Shown one piece after another: positions 51,029-60,797 of a DNA stretch of 64,000 bases. How positions within the stretch are numbered: position 1 is the stretch's first letter; each line of letters opens with the position of its first letter. The stretch is from Deltaproteobacteria bacterium (lineage in GTDB: Bacteria; Desulfobacterota; GWC2-55-46), in assembly GCA_016182655.1 (NCBI GenBank), contig JACPGB010000012.1, positions 1-64,000 of the forward strand, written 5' to 3'. The translations under genes and the position numbers were made by a program. Below the pieces are notes generated by a model that was given only the letters and a program-made list of their open reading frames with translations, made no database searches and was not told where the DNA came from.

Positions 51029-52546
51029 ATGGCAAATACAGACTTCAGATTGAGTTCCCTATCGGGGCTTAAGATACACAAGAGCGCTCAGGCCCTGGTG
51101 CAGTGGAACCTCATAGCGGCGTTTGCCACACTTGCCGTGGGCGGTCTCATGGCCCTGCTGGTGTTGCTTACGAGATGGCCGAGCGTGCATCTACTGCCGC
51201 TCGACTACTATTACAGGTTCTTGACGCTCCACGGCATAGACGCGCTGCTGGCGTGGATAATATTCTTCGAGATAGCGCTCGTCCACTTCACCTCGGCGGT
51301 CATACTCGGCACGCGGTCGTACATATCGTGGCTCGGCTGGGTCGCCTTCGCCCTCATGCTCATAGGAGGCGGACTCATCAACACGATAGTCATCCTCGGA
51401 AGAGCCGACGTGATGTTCACCTCCTACGTGCCGCTCAAAGGCGACCCGATGTATTACCTGGGGGTCATCCTCTTCGCGGTGGGAGCGCTCATAGGCTTCA
51501 TACACTTCTTCATAAACATAGTCCTGTCCAAGCGGGACGGCGGGTACAAGAAGTCCTTGCCCCTCGGCTCCTTCGGCCTGGCCGCCGCGAGCATCATAGG
51601 CATTCTCACGCTCCTCCACGGCGCCGGGATATTCCTGCCGACCTTCCTGTGGTCGCTGGACATCCTGCCGACCATCGACCCGTCCGCCTACAGGCTCGTA
51701 TTCTGGGGCCTCGGCCATTCGTCACAGCAGATCAACGTCTGCGCGATGGTAGCCGTATGGTACATGACTTCGGCCTTCGTCGTCGGCGGCAAACCCGTTA
51801 ACGAGAAGCTCTCGAGGACGGCTTTCGTCCTCTACATACTCTTCATCAACCTCGCGTCCGAGCACCACCTCCTCGTCGACCCGGTCCTCTCGAACTGGCA
51901 CAAGGTCGTGAACACGAGCTACATGATGCACCTTGCGGTGCTCGCCTCGATGATACACGCCTTCGCGATACCGGCCTCGATGGAAGTGGCCTTGAGAAAG
52001 CAGGGGCACACCCGCGGGCTCTTCGAGTGGCTCAAAAAAGCCCCCTGGGGGAACCCGGCCTTCTCCGGCGTCGTCATCTCGATCGTGCTCTTCGGCTTCC
52101 TCGGAGGCATCACCGGCGTCATCTTCGGGACCGAGCAGTTCAGCATCATACGCCACAACACCTTCGCGATAACCGGCCACTTCCACGGCACGGTCGTCGC
52201 GGGCACCACCATCGCCTTCATGGCCTTCACCTATCTCCTCATCCCATACATCTTCAACAAGGAGATCATCTGGAAGGGGTTCGCCTCGGTCCAGCCCTGG
52301 CTCTACGGGGTAGGGGTAGCGACACTGTCGATCGGCATGATGAGCGCGGGCTCCTTCGGCGTCCCCAGGAGGCACTACGACATCACTTTCTCCGGCGCGC
52401 CGTTCTCCTTCACCTTCGACCCGGCGATCGACATGTTCATGTCGATGATGGGTGTGGGCGGGGTGCTCGCCGTGCTCGGCGGCGTACTTTACATCGTCAT
52501 AGCATTCGGCTCCATAATCTTCGGGAAGAAGATAGAACAGCAGTAA
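51029..52546 (+). CDS. Heme-copper oxidase-family catalytic subunit I, probable nitric oxide reductase (eNOR-like)
   Basis: 505 residues, about 13 transmembrane helices. Haem ligands H68, H384 and H386 (TGHFHG) and CuB-site ligands H230, H279 and H280 are present, with numbering almost the same as Thermus ba3 oxidase. However, the position four residues after the first CuB ligand (GHSSQQ) is Gln234, where oxygen-reducing A- and B-type enzymes have the cross-linked Tyr, and the His pair is preceded by Glu278 (SEHHL). Loss of Tyr and gain of acidic residues near the metal are traits of nitric oxide reductases within this superfamily. Assignment to the eNOR group is an inference; oxygen reductase remains possible. 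Confidence 0.85.
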   Translation: MANTDFRLSSLSGLKIHKSAQALVQWNLIAAFATLAVGGLMALLVLLTRWPSVHLLPLDYYYRFLTLHGIDALLAWIIFFEIALVHFTSAVILGTRSYISWLGWVAFALMLIGGGLINTIVILGRADVMFTSYVPLKGDPMYYLGVILFAVGALIGFIHFFINIVLSKRDGGYKKSLPLGSFGLAAASIIGILTLLHGAGIFLPTFLWSLDILPTIDPSAYRLVFWGLGHSSQQINVCAMVAVWYMTSAFVVGGKPVNEKLSRTAFVLYILFINLASEHHLLVDPVLSNWHKVVNTSYMMHLAVLASMIHAFAIPASMEVALRKQGHTRGLFEWLKKAPWGNPAFSGVVISIVLFGFLGGITGVIFGTEQFSIIRHNTFAITGHFHGTVVAGTTIAFMAFTYLLIPYIFNKEIIWKGFASVQPWLYGVGVATLSIGMMSAGSFGVPRRHYDITFSGAPFSFTFDPAIDMFMSMMGVGGVLAVLGGVLYIVIAFGSIIFGKKIEQQ

Positions 52547-52563
52547 ATCTGGAGAGCCTTTCG

Positions 52564-52597
52564 GGGGCCGCGCCTTTTGGCGCGGCCCCTTTTTTTT
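52564..52597 (+). terminator. Terminator of the CuA operon
   Basis: 11-bp perfect stem GGGGCCGCGCC / GGCGCGGCCCC with a TTTT loop and T8, 17 bases after the subunit I stop. Downstream, an extended -10 TGATATAAT (52623-52631) may start the Sco transcript. Confidence 0.95.
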
Positions 52598-52793
52598 GAG
52601 CCCTGTATTTGGCGGCCCTGTATGATATAATAGCGAAGGGCCCGGTAACGACGGGCGAGGGGCTTCAAGACCCGGAAACGGCTTCTTTCAATTCCTTCGA
52701 CTGATGATAAAAATCATACAACACGCCCGCCTCATGCTGTAACATTGATACGGTATTCGTTTGGTCCCCCTTCCTATTATTCAGGAGCAGTCG

Positions 52794-53630
52794 ATGGGCT
52801 TTAAGACAATCCGGTGGAGACGCTCCGTCATCCTTGCCCTTTTTCTGCTTTTATCCTTGAGCCTGAACGCCTCCGCCGAAGACCGGCAGATGCAGGAGCT
52901 CAAGGACGCCTTTGACGCATCCGTAAAGGCCGAGGGGAAAAAGGCCGGGGACTACGAGCTCGTCGACCAGGACGGAAGGCGCTTCCGGCTCTCCGATTAT
53001 TTCAAGGAGAACGGAGGCCCGCTCGTCGTAAGCTTCGTCTACACCTCCTGCCCGGAGGTCTGCCCGACGATAACCGCCGAGCTCAAGGCCTCCGTTGATA
53101 ACGCCCGCGCAAAGTTCGGCGACAGGTTCAACGTCCTCTCCGTCGGTTTTGACGCGGAGAACGACACTCCGGCGGCCCTTAAAAAATACGGGCTCAAATA
53201 CGCGAAAGACTTCTCCTCGATCAGGTTTGCGGCCGCCTCATCCGAGACCGCAAGGAAGATGACCGAGGACTTCGGGTTCTTCTGGAAGAAGAAGGCCGAC
53301 GGGAGTTTCGACCACATAGACATGGTGACGATAGTAAACGGCGACGGCGTGATATACAAGCAGGTCTACTCGATGAGGACTCAGGGCGCCACGCTCGGTT
53401 CGAGGCTCGAAGAGTTGCTGACCGGCAAGCCCATGGGCAAGGGCGGCGCGTCGATCATAAACAAGATAAAGTACTTCTGCTACAGATACGACCCGTACAC
53501 CGGGAAGTACGTTATAGATTATCCGATTATTTTAAGCGTATTCATCCAGCTCGCCGTAATACTCACGGTCATCTACGCGGTCTGGGGGAAAAGGATCATG
53601 GCGCGCCTCAAAAAGGGTCAGAAAGGGTGA
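52794..53630 (+). CDS. SCO1/SenC-family copper chaperone
   Basis: 278 residues from the ATG at 52794 (AGGAGCAG upstream); the longer frame adds 11 residues before the signal sequence. Signal peptide (about 8-28), thioredoxin-like domain with the copper-binding CxxxC in YTSCPEVCPT and partner His in DHIDMVT, and a C-terminal transmembrane helix (about 245-268). It delivers copper to the CuA site of the oxidase-type enzyme encoded just upstream. Stop overlaps the next gene start. Confidence 0.92.
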   Translation: MGFKTIRWRRSVILALFLLLSLSLNASAEDRQMQELKDAFDASVKAEGKKAGDYELVDQDGRRFRLSDYFKENGGPLVVSFVYTSCPEVCPTITAELKASVDNARAKFGDRFNVLSVGFDAENDTPAALKKYGLKYAKDFSSIRFAAASSETARKMTEDFGFFWKKKADGSFDHIDMVTIVNGDGVIYKQVYSMRTQGATLGSRLEELLTGKPMGKGGASIINKIKYFCYRYDPYTGKYVIDYPIILSVFIQLAVILTVIYAVWGKRIMARLKKGQKG

Positions 53631-55162
53631 AGATGGGGGAAAAAAGGGAGTTCAGCCGCGCCGGGTTCGCCGAAAGGGCCTGGCTCGCTATAGAGGGGCC
53701 GGTGAACGGCATTGTATCGTCCGAGTACAACCCGTTCTATTACCTCGGCGCTATCAGCATATTCTTCCTCTGGATAATACTCGTGACCGGAGTCTACCTA
53801 TTCCTCTTCTACGACATCTCGGCGAGAGGCGCGTACCTCTCGGTCCAGTCGCTGACCGTGACACAATGGTATCTCGGCGGGGTCATGAGGTCGTTCCACA
53901 GGTACGCTTCCGACGGGCTCATAATAACGATGCTCCTCCACGCCTTCCGGTGCTTCATCACGGGCAGGTACAGGCACTGGAGGTGGCTTGCCTGGGTCTC
54001 GGGGGCGGCCATGGCCTGGGTCATCTGGATAGGCGGCATCTTCGGCTATTGGATGGTATGGGACGAGCGTGGCAAACTCATAGCGACGCTTTCCGCCCGG
54101 ATGCTCGAGAGCATACCTATTTTCGGCCTGCCGCTATCGCTCAACTTCGCGAGGGCCGGGAACCTTACGGACCAGCTCTTCTATATCGTGCTGTTCATCC
54201 ACTTCTCGACCGCCTTCTTCCTCTTCATCCTCATCATGCTCCATATAACGAGGATAACCAAGGCGGTCATAAATCCGCCGAGGGTCGTCGCTTACGGCAT
54301 GATACTCGCGCTCCTTGCGCTCTCGTTCATGAAGCCCGCAATAAGCGGCTCCCCCGCGGATTTGAAGAGGCTCTCCGAGGCCGTCCCGTTCGACTGGCTC
54401 TTCATGTTCATATTCCCGTTCCTTAACTGGGTCTCCGGGCGCGCCCTCTGGGGTTTTATAGTAGCCGCCACACTTATATTCGCCGTCGTCCCGTGGCTCG
54501 GGAGGGCCAGGAGAAAACCTCCGGCAAAGGTTACGCTTGAGAACTGCACCGGGTGCGAGCTCTGCATGGAGGACTGCCCGTACCAGGCGATCACGATGAG
54601 AAAGAGGACCGACGGGATGCCGTATCCGCTCGAGGCGGTGGTGGTGGACAAGAGGTGCGCGAGTTGCGGCCTTTGCGTCGGGGCCTGCGACTACAAGGCC
54701 ATAAACCTGCCGGACCTGCCTGAAGAGTCGGTCAAGGACGATATAAGAAGGCTCGTTGCGGAGCTTAAGGATAAGGGCGAGGGCAGGAAGGTCATGGTCT
54801 TCGCCTGCGCCAAAGGCCCGTGGATAGACGGCATCAAGGACGGCAAAGGAGGCCTGAACGGATACGACTGGGCCCGTGTCGTCGCGCTCCCGTGCATCGG
54901 GATGCTCCAGCCGTCTATGCTCTCGATGGCGCTGGACAAGGATATCGACGGGGTGTTTATCGCCTCGTGCGCTCATGGGGATTGCCACTTCAGGCGCGGG
55001 AACGACTGGCTCTCCGGCAGGCTCGCCGGTTTCAGGCCGCCCGTCGTGAAAAAATCCCTGGACAGGTCCCGGATAGGGCTTCAATACCTCTCGGCCGTCG
55101 AGGGGGACGCGTTTATAAAGGAACTTACCGCCTTCAGGGAAGGCCTTAAGGCAAGGAGTTAG
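53627..55162 (+). CDS. Fusion of cytochrome b, two-cluster ferredoxin and MvhD-like domain
   Basis: 511 residues from GTG 53627 (ATG 53633 also possible). Part 1 (about 1-285): six transmembrane helices with paired haem-b ligands H91/H105 and H192/H206, each 14 apart as in cytochrome b. Part 2 (about 300-365): two [4Fe-4S] motifs CTGCELCMEDCP and CASCGLCVGACD. Part 3 (about 385-505): MvhD/hydrogenase-delta-like domain with FACAKGPW, CIGML and CAHGDCHFRRGN. Expected to pass electrons between the quinone pool and an iron-sulfur partner. This single-chain combination is unusual. Coupled to the sco gene by a 4-base overlap. Confidence 0.85.
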   Translation: MKMGEKREFSRAGFAERAWLAIEGPVNGIVSSEYNPFYYLGAISIFFLWIILVTGVYLFLFYDISARGAYLSVQSLTVTQWYLGGVMRSFHRYASDGLIITMLLHAFRCFITGRYRHWRWLAWVSGAAMAWVIWIGGIFGYWMVWDERGKLIATLSARMLESIPIFGLPLSLNFARAGNLTDQLFYIVLFIHFSTAFFLFILIMLHITRITKAVINPPRVVAYGMILALLALSFMKPAISGSPADLKRLSEAVPFDWLFMFIFPFLNWVSGRALWGFIVAATLIFAVVPWLGRARRKPPAKVTLENCTGCELCMEDCPYQAITMRKRTDGMPYPLEAVVVDKRCASCGLCVGACDYKAINLPDLPEESVKDDIRRLVAELKDKGEGRKVMVFACAKGPWIDGIKDGKGGLNGYDWARVVALPCIGMLQPSMLSMALDKDIDGVFIASCAHGDCHFRRGNDWLSGRLAGFRPPVVKKSLDRSRIGLQYLSAVEGDAFIKELTAFREGLKARS

Positions 55163-55165
55163 AAA

Positions 55166-55819
55166 ATGTGGGTCGCAGGCGTATTGCTCGCGTTCATACT
55201 GCCGGTCATATACATAGCCATAAAGGAATGGCGCTCCAGGAAGGCCTCTGAAAAGGACGGCGGGCCGCCCAGGAAAAAAGAACCGCTGAACTGGTCCGCG
55301 CTTGCAAGGGTCTCGGTCATCCTCTTTGTACTCATCCTCCCGTCGGTATGGCTCTCCGACATCTCTTACTCTTTTTACAGGAAGGAGGACGCCGCGTTGA
55401 AGGTCGCGTTCAAGCTCTCGGGGAGCAGGGTCGCCGACTGCGAAGAGGCCGACCTCATAAAGAAAGAGGGAGAGAGATACCGCAGGGAGCTTAAGGACAC
55501 CAGGCAGGTGAAGATGAGCATGTCGAAGCTCGGCAGGTGCCCGAGGGAGAGAAACCCTGTAACGGTCGAGCTCTACATGGACGGAAAAAAACTTCTGGAT
55601 AAGTCCTACGCGCCGACGGGGCTTAAGAAAGACATGGCCTCTTACGTATTCGAGGAGTTTCTGATAGAGCCCGGCACGCACAGGGTCGAGGCGAAGCTCT
55701 ACAGGAGCGGAGCGGGCAAACCGGCGGATTTTTCGCTCGACGGCACGGTGGGATCGAAGCCCGGCGAAATACGCGTCGTAAGGTTCGATGAGAAGGAGGG
55801 CGCGTTATTGATCGAATGA
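55166..55819 (+). CDS. Membrane protein of unknown function
   Basis: 217 residues. Two transmembrane helices (about 1-20 and 48-70) followed by an extracytoplasmic domain of about 145 residues that looks beta-rich (VTVELYMDGKKLLDKSYAP; GTHRVEAKLYRSG). Begins 3 bases after the cytochrome b fusion and so belongs to the sco operon. Perhaps an assembly factor or accessory subunit of that fusion; no family recognised. Confidence 0.65.
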   Translation: MWVAGVLLAFILPVIYIAIKEWRSRKASEKDGGPPRKKEPLNWSALARVSVILFVLILPSVWLSDISYSFYRKEDAALKVAFKLSGSRVADCEEADLIKKEGERYRRELKDTRQVKMSMSKLGRCPRERNPVTVELYMDGKKLLDKSYAPTGLKKDMASYVFEEFLIEPGTHRVEAKLYRSGAGKPADFSLDGTVGSKPGEIRVVRFDEKEGALLIE

Positions 55820-55947
55820 CAGGCCGCTCCCGTCTTTAAACCCTTTTCTTGAAAAAGGCTTTTCCTCCGCAAGGGCCCATGTCCAGAAAAACCTTGTAAG
55901 CCCGCCCCTTTTCTTATAATATTCAGGTAAATAGGCTTCCCCTGAGG

Positions 55948-58143
55948 ATGACAATGAGATTCGGCATAAGGACGAAGCTCCTCGTATTCGCCGCCCTGGT
56001 CTGGGCCGTGATATTCGGGGTCTACAGCTTCTACATATACCACGAGAGGATCGAGCAGACGAGACGCATGGCGCTCATGGCCGCCGACCTCCTCTCCAGG
56101 AAGATCGCCGCCGACAGGCAGTACTACGCCTCGACCGTTGTAAAGAGGGCGCTCGAGGCAGGCATCGCCGTCACCGGCTCCTACCATAACGACCCGAGAG
56201 CCATACCGCTGCCCACCACGTTTATAAAAGAGGTCTCAAGCTCCCTGGGCTCAAGCGGCGGCCTCCACATGGAGATCGTCAGCCTCCAGCCGATAAACCC
56301 GGCGAACGCCCCCAAGGACGAGTTCCAGAAGGAGGCGCTCGATCTCTTCGCCACGGGCGCGGAAGCGCGCCATTACCGTTTCGAGGACTTCGCGGGCAGG
56401 GCCTCCGTAAGGTACATGATCCCGGACATAGCAACTTCCCAGACCTGCGTCGACTGCCACAACAACAACCCCGGGTCCCCCAGGACCGATTACAGGATAG
56501 GCGACGTGGCCGGGGGTCTTGAGGTGGTCGTCCCCATCGAAGGGGAGATGTACGCGGCCATGGACGATATATGGCGCTCCATACTCTACGGCTTCGCCGT
56601 CGTCCTCGCCATGGGGCTCGTCGGGCTCGCCTTCATAAGGAAGGTCGTCACCTCGCCGGTCTTAAGCCTTGTCGACACGACGAGACAGCTCGCCTCCGGA
56701 GACCTGACCGCCGGGGCCGGGGTAAGGTCAAACGACGAACTCGGCCTTCTCGCCGCGCAGACTAACGAGCTCGCCAAGAACCTCTCCGTCGTAATAGAAG
56801 GCATAAGGAAGACGTCGGACGAGGAGACCGAGATAACCTCCGGGCTTAAAGAGGTCAGGAGGCATATAATAGAGGGCACGACGCGCCAGGGCGCGGCGCT
56901 CGATTCCATTGGCTCCAACATCGAGGGGCTTAACGCAACGATAGTCGAGATAGCCAGATACTCGGAATCGCTCGCCGCTTCGGTCGAGAAGGGGGCCGCC
57001 TCGGTACTTGAGCTCGGGGCCTCCGTTGCCGAGGTAGTCGACAACATGGACTCGCTTCTGTCCAGCGTGGACGAGACCGCCTCCTCCACCCGCGACATGT
57101 CGTATTCGATAAGGGAGATCTCCGAGAACATCGAGAGCCTCTCGTCCGCCGTCATACAGGTGTCGTCCTCGATGATGCAGATAAACGCGCGCATACGGGA
57201 GGTCGAGACCAACGCGGCAGAGGCATCCCGGTTCGCCGACGAGGTCATAAGGGACGCCAACGCGGGGCTTTCCGCGGTCGAATCGACGATAGACGGGATA
57301 ATAAGGACAAAGGACATAACGCGTGAGTCGACCGGGATAATAAACAGCCTCTCCGGGAAGATAATGGAGATAGGAAAGACCCTGGAGGTCATAAGGGACG
57401 TAGCCGAGGAGACGAACCTCCTTGCGCTGAACGCCGCCATTATCGCGGCCCAGTCGGGAGAGCACGGCAAGAGCTTCTCTGTCGTGTCGAACGAGATAAA
57501 GGATCTCGCCGAGAGGACCTCTACCTCGGCAAAAGAGGTGTCCGAGATAATAGACGCTGTCGAGATAGAGTCGAACAGGGCCGTCAAAGCCATGGAAAAG
57601 GGGTGCTTGAGCGTTGAAGAAGGCGTAAAGCTCTCGATGGAGGCCGGAGAGGGGCTCAAGAAAATAGTAAGCTCGGCCAGAAGATCGACCGAGTCCGTCC
57701 GCGAGATAGCCCGGGCCTCGGCCGAGCAGGCAGGCGAGATAAACCATGTAGTCGAGGCCACGGGCAAGGTCGCGGAGATGACCCGGAGGATCGTGAACGC
57801 CACGCAGGAGCAGGCCAAGGGGAGCGAGCTCATAAACAGGGCGTCGGAAAGGCTCGCCAACATCGCTTACAGGGTCAAGGGCTCGACAAGGGCGCAGTCG
57901 GAGTCCGATAAGGAGATAACCGCGGCCATCGAAGAGGTGAGGAGGATGGTGAACTTCATAAACAACATCATCCGGGAGCAGGAGAGGAACACGGCAAAGG
58001 TATTGGACGCCATCGAGGCCGTGAGGATGGTCTCGGTCGAGAACAGGAACGGGCTGGTAGAGTCCGAGAAGGCTGTGGAGAGGCTTATCCAGCTCAACCG
58101 CGACATGAGCGAGAGCGTAGCCCGGTTCAGGTTGCATAAATAG
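55948..58143 (+). CDS. Methyl-accepting chemotaxis protein with haem-binding Tll0287-like sensor domain
   Basis: 731 residues. Transmembrane helix 1 (about 10-28), a periplasmic Tll0287-like (DUF3365) domain with a c-type haem motif CVDCH (C167, C170, H171), transmembrane helix 2 (about 210-230), HAMP, then a long coiled-coil signalling domain with the hairpin tip [26 protein letters not shown], in part [10 protein letters not shown]. It likely senses redox state, oxygen or NO through haem and controls motility. A TATAAT at 55915-55920 with TTGTAA 15 bases upstream may be its promoter. No che genes are nearby. Confidence 0.93.
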   Translation: MTMRFGIRTKLLVFAALVWAVIFGVYSFYIYHERIEQTRRMALMAADLLSRKIAADRQYYASTVVKRALEAGIAVTGSYHNDPRAIPLPTTFIKEVSSSLGSSGGLHMEIVSLQPINPANAPKDEFQKEALDLFATGAEARHYRFEDFAGRASVRYMIPDIATSQTCVDCHNNNPGSPRTDYRIGDVAGGLEVVVPIEGEMYAAMDDIWRSILYGFAVVLAMGLVGLAFIRKVVTSPVLSLVDTTRQLASGDLTAGAGVRSNDELGLLAAQTNELAKNLSVVIEGIRKTSDEETEITSGLKEVRRHIIEGTTRQGAALDSIGSNIEGLNATIVEIARYSESLAASVEKGAASVLELGASVAEVVDNMDSLLSSVDETASSTRDMSYSIREISENIESLSSAVIQVSSSMMQINARIREVETNAAEASRFADEVIRDANAGLSAVESTIDGIIRTKDITRESTGIINSLSGKIMEIGKTLEVIRDVAEETNLLALNAAIIAAQSGEHGKSFSVVSNEIKDLAERTSTSAKEVSEIIDAVEIESNRAVKAMEKGCLSVEEGVKLSMEAGEGLKKIVSSARRSTESVREIARASAEQAGEINHVVEATGKVAEMTRRIVNATQEQAKGSELINRASERLANIAYRVKGSTRAQSESDKEITAAIEEVRRMVNFINNIIREQERNTAKVLDAIEAVRMVSVENRNGLVESEKAVERLIQLNRDMSESVARFRLHK

Positions 58144-58385
58144 GCGTTTTCTTTTTAAATTTCAAAGGTTTTAAGCGGGCCCGGAGCGGACGCCTTTTTT
58201 GTTGCAAGGGCCTTGCGAATCACATATAATACTTTAGAAGTAATTGAGTTTTTTGCCGTTTTCAGCCCCAAAGGCTCCGTAAGGCCTTCCATTTTGCCAT
58301 TTTTATCGCATTTTCTTCTCAAGCGGGCGCGCGCAGGTGTATCCGTCGCTCTTTGGCTGATTCCAGGAAGCAACGGTCCTTTTTC

Positions 58386-58468
58386 GCGAGAGTGGCGGAA
58401 CTGGCAGACGCGCCAGACTTAGGATCTGGTGGGCAACCATGGGGGTTCGATTCCCCCCTCTCGCACCA
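58386..58468 (+). tRNA. tRNA-Leu (anticodon TAG)
   Basis: 83 bases including encoded CCA. Acceptor GCGAGAG/CTCTCGC, anticodon loop CTTAGGA (anticodon TAG, codon CUA) on a CCAGA/TCTGG stem, short class-II variable arm, T-arm GGGGG-TTCGATT-CCCCC. Lies between the chemoreceptor gene and tig. Confidence 0.95.
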
Positions 58469-58474
58469 GTTGAG

Positions 58475-58652
58475 TCCTCGCCGGGCAGGCAAAGTTCATA
58501 ACGGGACGAGTAGGTTATTTTAGTCTCGACAGCTTCCGAAGACATCGGCCCCGAGCCGAGCGGTCCTCGCCGGACGGGCAGAGTTCATATCGAAGTGATG
58601 TGATACTCTTGCCTTGATAGCTTCGGAAGGACATTGGCCCCGCGCCGAGCGG
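58475..58652. repeat. Two tandem 89-base repeat units after tRNA-Leu
   Basis: Units 58475-58563 and 58564-58652 both begin TCCTCGCCGG and end GCCGAGCGG, with shared GGCA(A/G)AGTTCATA and GATAGCTTC/GACAGCTTC blocks. They start 7 bases after the tRNA. The same GCCGGGCGGGCAAA ... GCCGAGC(A/G)G pattern forms the centre of the repeat at 23232-23471. The remaining gap up to tig holds no gene. Confidence 0.7.
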
Positions 58653-58701
58653 TTTGCAACGGCGGGCTTAAGCGCCCTCGTACTTTTATAAAAAAGAAAT
58701 C

Positions 58702-60012
58702 ATGGAAAGGGTATACGAAGAGATGCAGAACACAGAGTTGAAGATCGCGGTTGAGGAATTAAGCCCTGTAAAGAAGAGACTCGACATCACAGTCCCGGCA
58801 GAGGCGGTAAAGAGGGAGATAGATTCGGCCTACAAGTCTTTAAGGTCGTCGGTCAATATAGCCGGGTTCAGGAAAGGCGCCGTGCCGATGAACATCCTCA
58901 AGGCGAAGTTCTCGGGCCACGTCCAGGAGGATGTCATAAAAAAGCTCATAGAGAACGCCTACCCGCACGCGCTGAGTGAAAAAGCCATACAGCCGGTCGA
59001 CGCCCCGAAGGTCGAGATAAAGACCGAGACGCTTGAAGAGGGCAAGGAATTCGCCTTCTCAGCGGTCGTCGAGGTCTCGCCCGCGCTTGAGATAGACGGC
59101 TACAAGGGGATGAAGCTCGAGAAGAAGCCGATAGAGGTCACCGACAAGGACGTAGAGGAAGGGATACAGAAGCTCCGCGAAGTAAAGGCCGACTTCAAGG
59201 ACGTGGAGAGGGCCGCCAAGGACGGGGACCTTGTCGTCGTGGACTTCGAGGGCTTCATGAATAACGAGCCCGTAAAGAACACCAAATCCGTGGATTACCC
59301 TGTCCTCCTCGGGGAAAAGACCTTGCTCCCCGGCTTCGACGAGGCCCTCCGTGGCTCCTCAAAGGGCGATAACAAGGACGCTAACATAAGCTTCCCGCCC
59401 AACTACAGCGAGAAAACGCTTGCCGGGCAAGAGGCCCAATTCAAGATAACCGTAAAGGCCGTAAAGGAAAAGGGGCTTCCGGAGTTGAATGAAGAGTTCG
59501 CCAAGTCCGTCGGGTGCGAAAGCATCGAGGCGCTGAACGCGAAAGTAAGGCAGGAGCTTGCGAGCGTTAAGGAGACCCATGATAAGGAGAGGCTCAAAAA
59601 CGAGATACTGGACAAACTCATCGAGAAGCACTCCTTTGACGTGCCTGACGCGATGGTGAACAGGTACTTGAGCGTTATCCTCGGCCGCGTGATAGACGGG
59701 ATGAAGCAGGGGGCCTATAACCAGGGGGACCAGGGCCTGTCCATCGACGAGCTTAAGGCGAAGTACAGGGAGATGGCCGTAAGGCAGGTAAAGGAGGACG
59801 TAGTCCTCGACACCATCGCGGCAAAAGAAAAACTTGAAGTTTCCCGCGAAGAGACCGAAAAGGCAGTAAGGAGCATCGCCGAGGCGAGGAACGTATCGTT
59901 CGAGTCCCTCATGGGCAGGATCGAGAAGGAAGGCGCCCTTGAGATAATAAAGGACGGGATGAAGCACGAGAAGGTCTTCGATATAATTATAGAGGCAAGC
60001 TCGGCCGCCTGA
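58702..60012 (+). CDS. tig: Trigger factor
   Basis: 436 residues. Ribosome-associated chaperone and peptidyl-prolyl isomerase. N-terminal ribosome-binding domain with signature GFRKGAVPMNIL (usual GFRxGKVP), FKBP-type domain (about 160-245; VVVDFEGFMNNEPV), and helical C-terminal domain. The ATG at 58723 (MQNTELKIAVEEL) is the better family start, leaving 7 extra residues if 58702 is used; neither has a strong ribosome binding site. Followed by clpP and clpX in the common order. Confidence 0.95.
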   Translation: MERVYEEMQNTELKIAVEELSPVKKRLDITVPAEAVKREIDSAYKSLRSSVNIAGFRKGAVPMNILKAKFSGHVQEDVIKKLIENAYPHALSEKAIQPVDAPKVEIKTETLEEGKEFAFSAVVEVSPALEIDGYKGMKLEKKPIEVTDKDVEEGIQKLREVKADFKDVERAAKDGDLVVVDFEGFMNNEPVKNTKSVDYPVLLGEKTLLPGFDEALRGSSKGDNKDANISFPPNYSEKTLAGQEAQFKITVKAVKEKGLPELNEEFAKSVGCESIEALNAKVRQELASVKETHDKERLKNEILDKLIEKHSFDVPDAMVNRYLSVILGRVIDGMKQGAYNQGDQGLSIDELKAKYREMAVRQVKEDVVLDTIAAKEKLEVSREETEKAVRSIAEARNVSFESLMGRIEKEGALEIIKDGMKHEKVFDIIIEASSAA

Positions 60013-60033
60013 AAGAGCAAAAATATAGGGCTA

Positions 60034-60055
60034 TCCTAAAAATTAGGAATTTTTT
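60034..60055 (+). terminator. Weak terminator between tig and clpP
   Basis: 6-bp stem TCCTAA / TTAGGA followed by ATTTTTT. The short AT-rich stem suggests partial termination. Confidence 0.5.
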
Positions 60056-60188
60056 CTGAGGTCAAGGAAGGGCGGAAATAAAAAGCGGAGCATATATGTT
60101 AATATGTGAGCACTTTTATTTACGCCCTGACGCAGAGATCGGGAAAAATAACAATTTTTAGGAAGCCCCAAAAGCCTAAGGAGGCTAA

Positions 60189-60797
60189 ATGACTTTGATC
60201 CCGATGGTTGTTGAGCAGTCCGGCCGTGGAGAGAGGGCCTACGATATTTATTCGAGGCTCCTTAAGGACAGGATAATCTTCCTCGGGTCCGCCATCGACG
60301 ATAACGTTTCGAACCTTATAGTCGCCCAGCTCCTCTTCCTCGAGTCCGAGGACCCGGATAAGGACATACACATCTACGTAAACTCGCCGGGCGGGCTCGT
60401 CTCCGCCGGGCTCGCCATCTACGACACCATGCAGTACGTAAAGCCCGACGTCTCCACTATCTGCATAGGACAGGCCGCCTCGATGGGCGCGCTCCTTCTC
60501 GCCGGAGGAGCGGCCGGAAAGCGCTTCGCCCTCCCGAATTCCAGGATACTCATACACCAGCCGCTCGGCGGCGCGCAGGGCCAGGCGACCGAGATAGACA
60601 TACAGGCGAAGGAGATACTCCGCATACGCGAGGAGCTCGCCAGGATCATGTCGCGCCACACGGGACAGCCTATCGAGAAGGTCCACAGGGACACCGAGAG
60701 GGACTTTTATATGACTGGGCAACAGGCAATGGAATATGGTATAATTGATAAGGTCATTGAGAAAAGGATTTCAGGCGAACAGGTCAAGCCCAGGTAA
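60189..60797 (+). CDS. clpP: ATP-dependent Clp protease proteolytic subunit
   Basis: 202 residues. Serine peptidase with S98 in [12 protein letters not shown]123 in ILIHQPLGG and Asp in the TERDFYM block. It forms the double-heptamer chamber used with ClpX. Start [20 protein letters not shown] is the family start, with AAGGAGG upstream. Followed by clpX after 108 bases. Confidence 0.98.
   Translation: MTLIPMVVEQSGRGERAYDIYSRLLKDRIIFLGSAIDDNVSNLIVAQLLFLESEDPDKDIHIYVNSPGGLVSAGLAIYDTMQYVKPDVSTICIGQAASMGALLLAGGAAGKRFALPNSRILIHQPLGGAQGQATEIDIQAKEILRIREELARIMSRHTGQPIEKVHRDTERDFYMTGQQAMEYGIIDKVIEKRISGEQVKPR

Noticed and set aside
58303-58545. 80-residue minus-strand frame containing GARGGNRTPMVAHQ
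   Set aside because: It is the antisense translation of tRNA-Leu, again a common annotation artefact.
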